Assembly (NCBI GenBank): GCA_019637815.1
Contig: JAHBUZ010000016.1
Coordinates: forward strand, 1 to 64,000
Length of the DNA stretch: 64,000 nucleotides
From: Chloroflexota bacterium
GTDB lineage: Bacteria; Chloroflexota; Limnocylindria; Limnocylindrales; CSP1-4
Reading direction: 5' to 3'
The notes under the pieces: model-generated
What the model was told of the DNA's origin: nothing
Databases searched by the model: none
What the model saw: the letters and a program-made list of their open reading frames with translations, nothing else
Part shown: in pieces, positions 1 to 7,466 of the stretch
Numbering within the stretch: position 1 is the stretch's first letter
How the letters are laid out: each line of letters opens with the position of its first letter
Made by a program: the position numbers and the translations under genes

Positions 1-819
1 CCGGACGTCAACACCAACGCCCAGGTTATGGCCTGGATGATGGACACCTACTCGATGCACGCGGGGTACACCGTGCCCGGCGTGGTCACCGGCAAGCCCG
101 TGTCGCTGGGTGGCTCGGAGGGCCGCGCGGAGGCGACCGGCCGGGGCACCCTCTACTGCTTGGAGGACGCGCTGCGCCACGTCGGCGAGCAGCTGCCGGG
201 GCAGCGCATCGTGGTCCAGGGGTTCGGCAACGTGGGCGGCACCGTGGCGCGCCTCGCGCACGAGGCGGGCGCGCGGGTGGTCGGGGTCTCGGACGTGACC
301 GGGGGCATCCATCACCCGGACGGGCTGGACCTGAAGGCGCTCACCCGCTGGCACGCCGAGCACGGCAGCGTGACCGGCTTCCCCGGCACCCGCAGCGTCT
401 CCAACGCGGAGCTGCTGGAGCTCGAGTGCGACGTGCTCGTGCCCGCGGCCCTCGAGAACCAGATCACCGCCCAGAACGCGCCGCGCATCAAGGCGCGCAT
501 CCTCGCGGAGGCGGCGAACGGCCCCACCACCCCGGACGCGGATGACATCCTCACCGCACGGGGCGTATTCCTCATCCCGGACATCCTGTGCAACGCCGGT
601 GGCGTGACGGTGTCCTACTTCGAGTGGGTCCAGGATCTCAACCGCGACCACTGGACCGAGGAGGTCGTCAACGCCAAGCTGCGCGAGATCATGGACCGCT
701 CGTTCGGTGAGGTCGTGGCGATGGCCGGTCGCGAGGCGGTCGACATGCGCACCGCCGCGTATCTGCTGGCGGTGGATCGCGTCGCATCGGCGACCGCGCT
801 GCGCGGGCTGTATCCCTAG
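1..819 (+). CDS. gdhA: Glutamate dehydrogenase, C-terminal part (cut by window edge)
   Basis: This is the carboxy-terminal 272 codons of a Glu/Leu/Phe/Val dehydrogenase family enzyme, most likely NAD(P)-dependent glutamate dehydrogenase, which interconverts glutamate and 2-oxoglutarate plus ammonia in the cytoplasm. The frame is open from base 1, so the true start lies upstream of the window. The first codons read PDVNTNAQVMAWMMDTYS, a conserved segment of the family. A Rossmann dinucleotide-binding loop, QGFGNVGG, follows about 73 codons in. The family motifs AEAANGPTTPDAD and ILCNAGGVTVSYFEW lie near the end. Substrate choice between Glu and Leu/Phe/Val cannot be settled because the N-terminal substrate pocket is missing. 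The gene runs convergent with the Fic gene. Confidence 0.9.
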   Translation, partial: PDVNTNAQVMAWMMDTYSMHAGYTVPGVVTGKPVSLGGSEGRAEATGRGTLYCLEDALRHVGEQLPGQRIVVQGFGNVGGTVARLAHEAGARVVGVSDVTGGIHHPDGLDLKALTRWHAEHGSVTGFPGTRSVSNAELLELECDVLVPAALENQITAQNAPRIKARILAEAANGPTTPDADDILTARGVFLIPDILCNAGGVTVSYFEWVQDLNRDHWTEEVVNAKLREIMDRSFGEVVAMAGREAVDMRTAAYLLAVDRVASATALRGLYP

Positions 820-846
820 CCTTCATCGATCGCTCGATGCTGGAGC

Positions 847-2346
847 TCATGGGAGCAGCAGGCGCACGCCGTTGGTCTCCGCGAGGTTCGCGTCCATGAG
901 CGCGTTGGTCCGTTCGAGGTCGCGCTCCGCGGTCATCCGGTCCGTGAAGTCCACCCGCGCGGTGTAGCGGCGCGCGAACCCGATGGCCGCGTAGAGGGCC
1001 TCGAATACCGCGTTGTGGGTCGCGCCCCGCAAGGCCGCGAGGACGTCGTTCCGGTAGATGGTCGGGATGATGATCCGGACCTCGGCGGCGGACACCAGCT
1101 CAGCATTCATCATCAGGCGGGCGACCCGGCCGTTGCCGTCAGCGAAGGGGTGGACCTCCGAGACCAGGAACATGAGGAAGACCGCCCTGGCCAGGGGGGC
1201 CAGCACCGACGAGCCGACCTCGAAGCCGGCACGCAACGTTCCGATCACTCTGTCCGGGGCCACGAAGTGGGTCGTCCCGGCACGGTTCGCCAGAGCCTTC
1301 CATTCGCCCGGCCGCTGGTCCGGCCGACCCTCCATCACCACACGGTGGCGACTTCGGAGGAGGGCCAGCAGCTGGTCCGCGTCCGCGGGCACCCGCGACA
1401 TCTCGGCTCGATCCGATGTCAGCCGATAGGTCCCGGCGACGTCATGGGCGTCCGCCGGACGGTCGACCGGGATGCGTCCGGCGAGAGCGATGTCCGCGGC
1501 CTCGTCCAGCGTGAACTCGGTGCCCTCGATGTAGTTCGAGAAGTACGCCTCGTAGAAGGGCAGCAGGGTCCGACGGCCGGTGAGATCGGGCTCATCGAGG
1601 AGGATGTCCGGTGCCTGGTCGCGAAGGTAGGCGGCGAGGCGCTCGAAGCGCTCGATGCGTGCCGGATCGATGGGGTCGCCCGATGCACGGGACCGCAGCG
1701 CCGGCGTCGCGAGGACGGCGTCCGGTCCGGTCGACAGTGCAGCGGCGATGATGCGATCCAGTCGCTTCATGGCGCCACGGCGGCCGATGACCGGCGCAAG
1801 GCCGCGGGCCTCATCCCGGATCGCGTTCAGCCGGTCGGCCCCGTGGTCGTCCAGGATGTCGGTGATCCACCGCTCGACCTCGGCGAGATCGAAGTATCGC
1901 TGGCCATCACCAGCGAGGTTGTCCAGGAGCCCGCGGGCGATGGAGCTCTGCCGAAGGCCGTCTCCGATGTCGATGTCCCCGTCGACCTGGGTCGGCCCAC
2001 GGCGCGGCAGGATGGATAGTCCGGGCATGACCAGCGGACGCGATCGGGGGTGCGCCACGAACACACGGCCCTGGTCGTCCGGCATGGTCCGGCGTGCCGA
2101 ACGGTCGACGAGCACCGCGCCGGGCAGCTCGTGCGCCAGGATCTCGCGCCAGTGCTCGCGGGCCACGCGTCCGGGATCGGACAGGCGGAGCCCGGAGTAG
2201 ATGCCGGTCGTGAGCCGGACGATCGACCCAGTCTTCGCTGCCTTGGCCAGGTTCGCCCGCGTCGCACGGTCGGCGAAGATGATGTCCGGCCAGGCGCGTC
2301 GCGCGGTCACCAAGGTCGGTCCAGCCGCTGGTCTCGATGACGGCAT
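847..2346 (-). CDS. Fic family protein with N-terminal AbiEi-like domain
   Basis: This 499-residue protein combines two parts. Residues about 12-145 resemble the AbiEi antitoxin family: a winged-helix start (KTGSIVRLTTGIYSG, 39-53) followed by a stretch containing LPGAVLVDRSA and SSIARGLLDNL. The C-terminal half is a Fic domain with the complete catalytic motif HPFADGNGRVAR (399-410), which in Fic enzymes transfers AMP from ATP to target proteins. A candidate class II inhibitory motif [ST]xxxE[GN] is present as SNYIEG (270-275), upstream of the Fic core, so the enzyme may be self-inhibited. Three near-identical operator-like repeats lie 43-115 bases upstream of the ATG. The AbiEi resemblance is by eye. 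The Fic assignment is secure, but targets and any toxin-antitoxin role are inference. Confidence 0.88.
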   Translation of the reverse strand: MPSSRPAAGPTLVTARRAWPDIIFADRATRANLAKAAKTGSIVRLTTGIYSGLRLSDPGRVAREHWREILAHELPGAVLVDRSARRTMPDDQGRVFVAHPRSRPLVMPGLSILPRRGPTQVDGDIDIGDGLRQSSIARGLLDNLAGDGQRYFDLAEVERWITDILDDHGADRLNAIRDEARGLAPVIGRRGAMKRLDRIIAAALSTGPDAVLATPALRSRASGDPIDPARIERFERLAAYLRDQAPDILLDEPDLTGRRTLLPFYEAYFSNYIEGTEFTLDEAADIALAGRIPVDRPADAHDVAGTYRLTSDRAEMSRVPADADQLLALLRSRHRVVMEGRPDQRPGEWKALANRAGTTHFVAPDRVIGTLRAGFEVGSSVLAPLARAVFLMFLVSEVHPFADGNGRVARLMMNAELVSAAEVRIIIPTIYRNDVLAALRGATHNAVFEALYAAIGFARRYTARVDFTDRMTAERDLERTNALMDANLAETNGVRLLLP

Positions 2347-2388
2347 CGCGCACGGCGACCGCCATGTGTCACCACGCTGTCCGTGTCC

Positions 2389-2460
2389 ATGGTTGACATT
2401 CTGCGCACTGACTACAGGATGTCAACCTGAACGACCCATCGATGGTTGACATCCTGCGCA
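2389..2460. promoter_or_regulatory. Operator-like repeat cluster upstream of the Fic gene
   Basis: Two direct copies of ATGGTTGACATYCTGCGCA lie at 2389-2407 and 2442-2460 and differ at one base. Between them an inverted copy of the core, CAGGATGTCAACC, lies at 2415-2427. The first and middle copies form a dyad and the third adds a direct repeat. The cluster sits between the Fic gene (minus strand, ATG at 2346) and the small membrane protein gene at 2570. AbiEi-type antitoxins are known to autorepress through repeats upstream of their own gene, so binding by the N-terminal domain of the Fic protein is a reasonable inference. Each copy also contains a TTGACA-like -35 hexamer. Confidence 0.7.
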
Positions 2461-2569
2461 GCGAAAGACGACGCACCGCCGGGCCAAGGTCATCGATCGG
2501 GTACGTCGGCACGCCATGTGTCGACACCGAGCGGACCGGCGCGGGGGTTCGCAGTAGTCTCTGCCGACC

Positions 2570-2947
2570 ATGACCGAGGCTGGACCGGCTCCGGACGCAC
2601 GACGACCCGCCCTCGCGTGCCGACGTGCCCTGGCCGTCATCATCGGGTCGCTGCTCGTCGTCGCGCTCCTGGGATCAGGCTGGGCGCTCTACACGTACGG
2701 CAGCCTCGATCCGTCCGTGCTCCCGCAGCGCATGCACGTCTTCGCAGGGGTCTACCGGACGCAGGGCGAGGTCGAGCACGGTCTGCGCGACCCACGCGCG
2801 GTCGTCCTGGAGCCCGGCATCGGACAGTGGCCGCTCGTGATGCCGTGGGACCGCCCGGACATGCCCGCCGGAGCGACCCCCACGGTGGTCTGGCTGCGGA
2901 CCGGGTCGGATGCGTACGTGGCCTACGAGCTCTCCGGGGGTCCCTAG
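2570..2947 (+). CDS. Hypothetical protein with one membrane segment
   Basis: This 125-residue protein was not recognised. A single hydrophobic segment (about residues 19-43, ALAVIIGSLLVVALLG plus flank) follows a short basic N-terminus, and the remaining 80 residues form a polar domain that would lie outside the membrane. A TAGTCT hexamer at 2555-2560 ends nine bases before the ATG, so any 5' leader would be very short. It precedes the 203-residue hypothetical gene by 42 bases on the same strand. No catalytic motif was seen. Coding is supported by codon-position G+C bias and lack of competing frames. Confidence 0.6.
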   Translation: MTEAGPAPDARRPALACRRALAVIIGSLLVVALLGSGWALYTYGSLDPSVLPQRMHVFAGVYRTQGEVEHGLRDPRAVVLEPGIGQWPLVMPWDRPDMPAGATPTVVWLRTGSDAYVAYELSGGP

Positions 2948-2989
2948 CGGGATCGGCTCGGCACGGGCCGCGGTGTACCATCCGGCGCG

Positions 2990-3601
2990 ATGCTCGACCA
3001 CGAAGAACAGTTCCTGTTCAAGGAGGAGATCCTCCACCTGTCCAACGCCGTCGCGGAGCCCGGCATGCTCGACAACGTCGAGGACCTGCTGACGGACGTC
3101 ATCACGAGCCCGCGGTTCGATTCCGAGGTGTTCACGCTCGAGCGCTCGCTCCAGGTGATGCTTGGCGCCCGCGCCGGCACGACCCTGGTGGGGCTGCTGA
3201 CCGTGAGCCCCGATGTGTTCGACCAGGTCGCGGAGGTGCGCATCCCGGGCGAGGTCCATGAGCGACTGACCGCCTGGCGGGCGCGCTTCGGCCTGGCCAT
3301 CGACAATGCGCTCAACTTCCTCAACAACCCCGACGGCATCCAGGGCCACAACTTCGCGACCCAGGTCGCCCACGTCGACGACCGGCGCGTCCTCCAGGGT
3401 CGACTGACGCTCGTGCGCTACAACAACGAGCCGCAGTTCTTCCTCGCCGACGCGAACGTGTTCGTGGGGCTCATCGTGGACCTGCTCGAGCGGCTCGGCC
3501 CCCACGCCGACCAGGACACCATCGACGAGGACACCCTGATGCGCCTCAAGGACGCCGTGGCCCTCGTGGAGCGACGACTGGCGGCACGCGACCGCGCGTA
3601 G
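2990..3601 (+). CDS. Hypothetical protein, 203 residues
   Basis: This is a soluble-looking, Asp/Glu-rich protein with no signal peptide or membrane segment, and its family was not recognised. It is predicted to be largely helical, with notable segments LFKEEILHLSNAVAEPGML near the N-terminus and LLERLGPHADQDTIDEDTL near the C-terminus. A TACCAT hexamer at 2976-2981 ends eight bases before the ATG, consistent with a leaderless or nearly leaderless transcript. The gene is separate from the DUF2975 gene downstream, which has its own promoter. No function is proposed. Confidence 0.65.
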   Translation: MLDHEEQFLFKEEILHLSNAVAEPGMLDNVEDLLTDVITSPRFDSEVFTLERSLQVMLGARAGTTLVGLLTVSPDVFDQVAEVRIPGEVHERLTAWRARFGLAIDNALNFLNNPDGIQGHNFATQVAHVDDRRVLQGRLTLVRYNNEPQFFLADANVFVGLIVDLLERLGPHADQDTIDEDTLMRLKDAVALVERRLAARDRA

Positions 3602-3657
3602 CTCGGCCGCTGCGGCGCGAGCCGATCGGGCCAAGGCTGGTGGCCGGTCGAGACCTA

Positions 3658-3692
3658 TTGACGATCGATCGATATCAATCGATAGTCGATGG
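3658..3692 (+). promoter_or_regulatory. Promoter with overlapping CGAT repeats for the DUF2975/XRE pair
   Basis: A sigma-70-type promoter reads TTGACG (3658-3663), a 17-base spacer, then GATAGT (3681-3686). Six bases separate the -10 from ATG 3693, so the transcript probably begins at the start codon. Five CGAT tetramers lie between 3662 and 3690, over the spacer and both sides of the -10, and TATCAATCGATA makes a dyad. The arrangement suggests an operator, plausibly for the XRE regulator encoded two genes down. The promoter is well supported, but the binder is inference. Confidence 0.7.
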
Positions 3693-4169
3693 ATGCACAC
3701 CCTCGCTATCCAGTCGCTTCGGGTCGCCCTGGTCATCCTGCTGCTGGGCTCGGTGCTCGTCCAGGTCCTGCTGCCCGTGATGGCATCGGGGTTCGGTGAG
3801 GGGACGCCGGAGGTCGCGTACCTCGTCGTCCCGTACTCGCTGGCCGCGATCCTGTTCATCGGGTGCGTCCAGGTGGCGCTGCTCGCGGTCTGGCGGCTGC
3901 TGTCCATGATCCGTGGGGAGGCCATCTTCACCGGTCGCGCCGTGCGCTGGGTCGACATCATCATCGCCTGCGCATCGGTCGCCACCGTGCTCACCGTGGG
4001 CGTCCTGGTGCACATGCTCGGCTTCGTCCCCGGCGGTGGTGGGCCGACGGTCTACTTCATGGCCGCCACGATCTTCGGTGGCCTGACGTTCCTGCTGCTC
4101 ATGGTCGTCATGCGCGGCCTGCTCGTGTCCGCGGTCGCCGACCGGACCGAGCTGGATGAGGTCATCTGA
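3693..4169 (+). CDS. DUF2975 family membrane protein
   Basis: This 158-residue integral membrane protein has four hydrophobic segments (about residues 8-30, 43-70, 88-112 and 121-146), matching the DUF2975 architecture. The function of the family is unknown. It is followed two bases later by a small XRE-type regulator, the usual partner of DUF2975 proteins, so the two form a two-gene unit. The ATG lies six bases after a good -10 hexamer, giving a likely leaderless mRNA. The family assignment rests on topology, length and the partner gene. Confidence 0.75.
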   Translation: MHTLAIQSLRVALVILLLGSVLVQVLLPVMASGFGEGTPEVAYLVVPYSLAAILFIGCVQVALLAVWRLLSMIRGEAIFTGRAVRWVDIIIACASVATVLTVGVLVHMLGFVPGGGGPTVYFMAATIFGGLTFLLLMVVMRGLLVSAVADRTELDEVI

Positions 4170-4171
4170 CC

Positions 4172-4384
4172 ATGGCCGTCATCGTCGATCTCGATGTCAT
4201 GCTGGTCCGGCGCAAGCTGTCCGTGGGTGACTTCGCGAAGGCCGTGGGCATCACCCCGGCGAACGTGGCCGTGCTCAAGAACGGTCGTGCCAGGGCGATC
4301 CGGTTCAGCACCCTGGACGCGATCTGCCGGGTGCTCGAGTGTCAGCCGGGTGACATCCTCCGCTGGACCGACGAACCCGACTGA
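4172..4384 (+). CDS. Small XRE/Cro-type DNA-binding regulator
   Basis: This 70-residue helix-turn-helix protein belongs to the short XRE group that accompanies DUF2975 membrane proteins. The HTH spans about residues 13-45: KLSVGDFAKAVGITPANVAV is followed by the recognition region and FSTLDAICRVLECQPGDIL, a typical ending for this group. It starts two bases after the DUF2975 stop codon and is surely co-transcribed. It probably binds the CGAT-rich promoter of its own operon. The sensed signal and other targets are unknown. Confidence 0.85.
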   Translation: MAVIVDLDVMLVRRKLSVGDFAKAVGITPANVAVLKNGRARAIRFSTLDAICRVLECQPGDILRWTDEPD

Positions 4385-4427
4385 GGCTCGCGTCCATCCT
4401 GGGCCCGGCGGCCAGGCCCCGCCTCGC

Positions 4428-5060
4428 TCAGACCGCGGGCAGCACCCCGAGCTCGATCAGGCGACTTCGGAGCTGCTCCGGCGACTCGAAGCGGATGGCG
4501 TGGAAGCCGAACGTGGCCGCGACCCGGGCGTTCTCGGGCACGTCATCGATGTAGACGGCAGCCGTGGGATCCACGGCGTACCGCTCGATGAGCCGGCGCC
4601 AGATCTCCGGGTCGGGCTTCTTCACGCGCTCGTCGCCGGACACCACGATGCCCTCGAACCAGGCGAGGAACGGGAAGATGCCGCGCGCCCGTGGGAAGGT
4701 CTCGGCTGACCAGTTGGTGAGCGCGAGGACCCGGTGGCCGCGATCGATGACCTCGCGCAGGATGGCCACGGTCCCCTCGATGGGCCCGGCGAGCATGTCC
4801 TGCCACCGGTCGACATAGACCTGGATCATCTCCGCCTGGTCCGGGTACTGGCGGAGGAGCAGCTCGGTCGCTTCCGCCCAGGTGCGACCCGCGTCCTGCT
4901 CCGCGTTCCAGTCCGGGCTGACCACGTCGCGCAGGAACACCTCCATCTCCTGGGGATCCGCGAACAGCTCGCGATACAGATGGCGGGGATCCCAGTCGAT
5001 GAGCACACCGCCGAGGTCGAACACGACGGTGGAGATGGGCCGCTGCGTGGTGTCAGGCAT
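4428..5060 (-). CDS. HAD family hydrolase (YihX-like phosphatase)
   Basis: This 210-residue haloacid dehalogenase superfamily protein probably acts as a phosphatase on a small phosphorylated metabolite. Motif I is VFDLGGVLIDWD (about residues 14-25), with the nucleophile Asp and the Gly-Gly variant common in YihX-like members. Motif II lies in LALTNWS, motif III in the Lys of ERVKKPDPEIW, and motif IV is VYIDDVPEN. A helical cap lies between motifs I and II. On the minus strand a TACCAT hexamer ends six bases before the ATG, so the mRNA is probably leaderless. It is divergent from the HigA-like gene. The substrate is unknown. Confidence 0.88.
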   Translation of the reverse strand: MPDTTQRPISTVVFDLGGVLIDWDPRHLYRELFADPQEMEVFLRDVVSPDWNAEQDAGRTWAEATELLLRQYPDQAEMIQVYVDRWQDMLAGPIEGTVAILREVIDRGHRVLALTNWSAETFPRARGIFPFLAWFEGIVVSGDERVKKPDPEIWRRLIERYAVDPTAAVYIDDVPENARVAATFGFHAIRFESPEQLRSRLIELGVLPAV

Positions 5061-5066
5061 GCCCCG

Positions 5067-5072
5067 ATGGTA
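5067..5072 (-). promoter_or_regulatory. -10 element for the HAD hydrolase gene (leaderless start)
   Basis: Read on the minus strand this is TACCAT, six bases before the ATG whose first base is 5060. No clear -35 is visible. The spacing places transcription initiation at or next to the start codon. Confidence 0.55.
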
Positions 5073-5131
5073 CCGGCCCCCGCGCAGGGACAGCGCTCGC
5101 TGTCGAGCCCGACGCGCCGACAGACATCGGC

Positions 5132-5137
5132 TATCGT
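5132..5137 (+). promoter_or_regulatory. -10 element for the HigA-like gene (leaderless start)
   Basis: TATCGT lies six bases before ATG 5144. No clear -35 is present. A purine-rich CGGAGG touches the ATG but is too close to act as a ribosome-binding site, which fits initiation at the start codon. Confidence 0.5.
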
Positions 5138-5143
5138 CGGAGG

Positions 5144-5437
5144 ATGGACAAGCTGACGCCCGTCCATCCGGGCGAGGTGCTCCTGGAGGAGTTCATCGAC
5201 CCGATGGGCCTATCCCAGAACCGCGTCGCGGTCGCCATCGGCGTGCCGCCCCGGCGGGTCAATGAGATCGTGCACGGCAAGCGGCGTGTGACGGCGGACA
5301 CCGCCCTGCGGCTGGCCCGGTACTTCGGCACGAGCGACGAGTTCTGGCTCAACCTGCAGTCGCGCTTCGACCTCGAGGTGGAGCGCGATCATCTGGGCGC
5401 ATCCCTGGACTCGATCGGGCCGCTCCAGGTGGCGTGA
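5144..5437 (+). CDS. higA: HigA family antitoxin/regulator without a visible HigB
   Basis: This 97-residue XRE-type protein has the HigA (VapI-like) hallmark start TPVHPGEVLLEEFIDPMGLS, followed by the HTH (about residues 24-60) with IGVPPRRVNEIVHGKRRVTADTALRLARYFGTS and a C-terminal SDEFWLNLQSRFDLE segment. HigA proteins neutralise HigB mRNA interferases and repress their own operon. No HigB-like gene lies on either side: the upstream neighbour is a HAD hydrolase on the other strand and the downstream gene is a secreted protein. It is therefore an orphan antitoxin or a stand-alone regulator. Confidence 0.85.
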   Translation: MDKLTPVHPGEVLLEEFIDPMGLSQNRVAVAIGVPPRRVNEIVHGKRRVTADTALRLARYFGTSDEFWLNLQSRFDLEVERDHLGASLDSIGPLQVA

Positions 5438-5528
5438 TCGGAACGGCTGGCCGCTCGTCGGCCGGGCTTCCTCCGACGACGTTGCCGGGATACGACGCAG
5501 GATGTCCCCGGTCGGGTCTCGGGCCGGC

Positions 5529-6158
5529 TCAGATCCGCCGGCGGGCGACGCGCTGCCAGGTGACGAGCATCGCGGCGATCGTCGCGAGGACGATGACGGC
5601 CAGACGCGTGTCCGGACCGGCAGACGGCTGGGTACCGATGCCCGGCTGCGCGTCCGTCCGGGGCAGCTCGGCGAGCTCGATGATGCGTGCCAGCGGCAGC
5701 TGCTCGATCCGGGGTGCCAGGTCCCGGTCCGGCCGGCTGTCATCCACGAACGCGACCGGGCCGATGCGCCCGCGGATGCCGGGCACCCGGGCATCGGTCG
5801 CGAACGCCAGCCGGTCGCCGACATGGACCCAGAGCGCCGAGTCTCCTGGGCAGTACGGTTGCGGTGCGCCCGACCGATACCCCCTGACCTCCAGCTCGTC
5901 GGGTCCCTCGCCCCGCAGCACCGTCTCCACCTCGATCCGGAATAGCGGAGTGGGGGCTCTGGGACCATCGAACGTGTCGTGCAGGCTCTCGACCACCCGC
6001 ACCACGTAGATGTCCCGGGCGGATGGCGCGCCCGCCACGAACGACGGCCACGGCGAGAGGCGAGTGCACTCCGCCGCCACGGGTGCAGCGGTGCCCGTCA
6101 GCAGCAGGCCCACCACGGCCAGCAGTGGCGTGAGCCTCGCACTCCGTCCGGTCGCCAT
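5529..6158 (-). CDS. Secreted protein with C-terminal membrane anchor (paralogue group)
   Basis: This 209-residue protein has a signal peptide (about residues 1-29, ending PVAAEC), an extracellular domain of about 140 residues, and a C-terminal membrane segment (LAVIVLATIAAMLVTW) followed by RVARRRI, which would anchor it with a short basic tail in the cytoplasm. The layout matches the two tandem genes at 8833 and 9563, with an early Cys after the signal peptide and a beta-rich body reminiscent of TIMP/NTR-type folds, but sequence identity to them is low. The function is unknown. A GGAGGACGAG Shine-Dalgarno region precedes the ATG, so unlike its neighbours this mRNA has a leader. Confidence 0.7.
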   Translation of the reverse strand: MATGRSARLTPLLAVVGLLLTGTAAPVAAECTRLSPWPSFVAGAPSARDIYVVRVVESLHDTFDGPRAPTPLFRIEVETVLRGEGPDELEVRGYRSGAPQPYCPGDSALWVHVGDRLAFATDARVPGIRGRIGPVAFVDDSRPDRDLAPRIEQLPLARIIELAELPRTDAQPGIGTQPSAGPDTRLAVIVLATIAAMLVTWQRVARRRI

Positions 6159-6307
6159 CTCGTCCTCCCGGGTCCTCGGCGGTCGGTCGTGCCGAGGATC
6201 AGCGCTCGTATCGACGCATGACGCTCGCCGATGTCACGGGGTACACCGCAGCGCCTCGGCGCGTGGCATGCTGACGCGACCGCAGGCGCCATGAGGACGA
6301 GACACCG

Positions 6308-7414
6308 ATGACCATCCAGCTCCCCGTCGCGGACCAGGGCCTCACCTGGGCCGTCACCCGCAACGAGTATCCGCTGCCGGCTGCCGATCGCGAGGCGATC
6401 CTCGCGGACCCGGGCTTCGGCAAGTTCTTCACCGACCACATGGTGGACATCTGCTGGTCGAAGGGCGGCGGCTGGCATCGACCGCGCGTCCAGCCGTACG
6501 GGCCCATCCAGCTCGACCCGGCGGCCGCGGTGCTCCACTACGCGCAGGAGATCTTCGAGGGGCTCAAGGCGTATCGCCACGCGGACGGCTCCATCTGGAC
6601 CTTCCGGCCGGAGGCGAACGCGGCCCGGATGCAGCGCTCGGCTCGTCGCGTGGCGCTGCCGGAGCTGCCGACCGAGTACTTCCTGGACGCGCTCCGTCAG
6701 CTGGTCGCGGTGGATGCCGCGTGGGTGCCCAGCACGCCTGAGACGAGCCTCTACCTGCGGCCGTACATGTATGCCAAGGAGGCCTTCCTGGGCGTCCGGC
6801 CCGCGGACAAGATCGCCTTCTATGTCATCGCGAGCCCGGCGGGCGCGTACTTCACCGGCGGTGTCGCACCGGTCCGCATCTGGCTCTCGTCCCGATATGC
6901 GCGCGCCGCCCGCGGTGGCACGGGTGCCGCCAAGACGGGTGGCAACTACGCGGCGAGCCTGCTGCCCCAGGCGGAGGCGTACCAGCAGGGCTGCCAGCAG
7001 GTGCTGTTCCTCGACGACCAGGGCAACCTGGAGGAGCTGGGCGGCATGAACATCGTGCTCGTCCGGAAGGACGGCTCCATCCTCACGCCCGATTCGGACT
7101 CCATCCTCGAGGGCATCACCCGCGATTCGGTGCTGCGACTCGCCACTGACCGGGGCATCACCGTCGAGCAGCGACCGATCTCGCTCGCCGAATGGCGGGA
7201 TGGCGCCGCGTCCGGGGACATCGTGGGGGCCTTCGCGTGTGGCACCGCGGCGGTCATCGTGCCCATCGGGACGCTCCTCGGCGACGGGGTGGAGATCGTC
7301 CACGACGGACCCGCATCCCAGGAGCTCGCGATGTCGCTCCGCGAGGAGCTGACGGGGATCCAGCACGGGCGGGTCGAGGACCGCCACGGCTGGCTCACCC
7401 GCCTGGACGGCTGA
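6308..7414 (+). CDS. ilvE: Branched-chain amino acid aminotransferase
   Basis: This 368-residue fold-type IV PLP enzyme catalyses the last step of valine, leucine and isoleucine synthesis, swapping an amino group between glutamate and the branched-chain 2-oxo acids. The PLP lysine is K209 in GAAKTGGNYAASL. LHYAQEIFEGLKAYR, SLYLRPYMYA, NLEELGGMNIVLV and LEGITRDSVL are class-typical. Length and motifs fit the longer group II BCATs. A GAGGA sequence lies about a dozen bases before the ATG. It is followed 52 bases later by the AAA_26-DRTGG gene, probably in the same transcript. A TGGCACCGCG string inside the gene is coding sequence, not a T-box. Confidence 0.95.
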   Translation: MTIQLPVADQGLTWAVTRNEYPLPAADREAILADPGFGKFFTDHMVDICWSKGGGWHRPRVQPYGPIQLDPAAAVLHYAQEIFEGLKAYRHADGSIWTFRPEANAARMQRSARRVALPELPTEYFLDALRQLVAVDAAWVPSTPETSLYLRPYMYAKEAFLGVRPADKIAFYVIASPAGAYFTGGVAPVRIWLSSRYARAARGGTGAAKTGGNYAASLLPQAEAYQQGCQQVLFLDDQGNLEELGGMNIVLVRKDGSILTPDSDSILEGITRDSVLRLATDRGITVEQRPISLAEWRDGAASGDIVGAFACGTAAVIVPIGTLLGDGVEIVHDGPASQELAMSLREELTGIQHGRVEDRHGWLTRLDG

Positions 7415-7466
7415 CCGGCTCGACGCTCCGGCGGACCGTGGCCCCACCCCGCCGACGCTGAACCCG

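Noticed and set aside
5061..5143. A HigB toxin upstream of higA
   Set aside because: The 83-base gap holds no reading frame, and the adjacent gene is a HAD hydrolase on the opposite strand.
7240..7249. TGGCACCGCG T-box-like string in ilvE
   Set aside because: It lies inside the coding region near the 3' end with no stem I elements around it; it encodes CGTAA.
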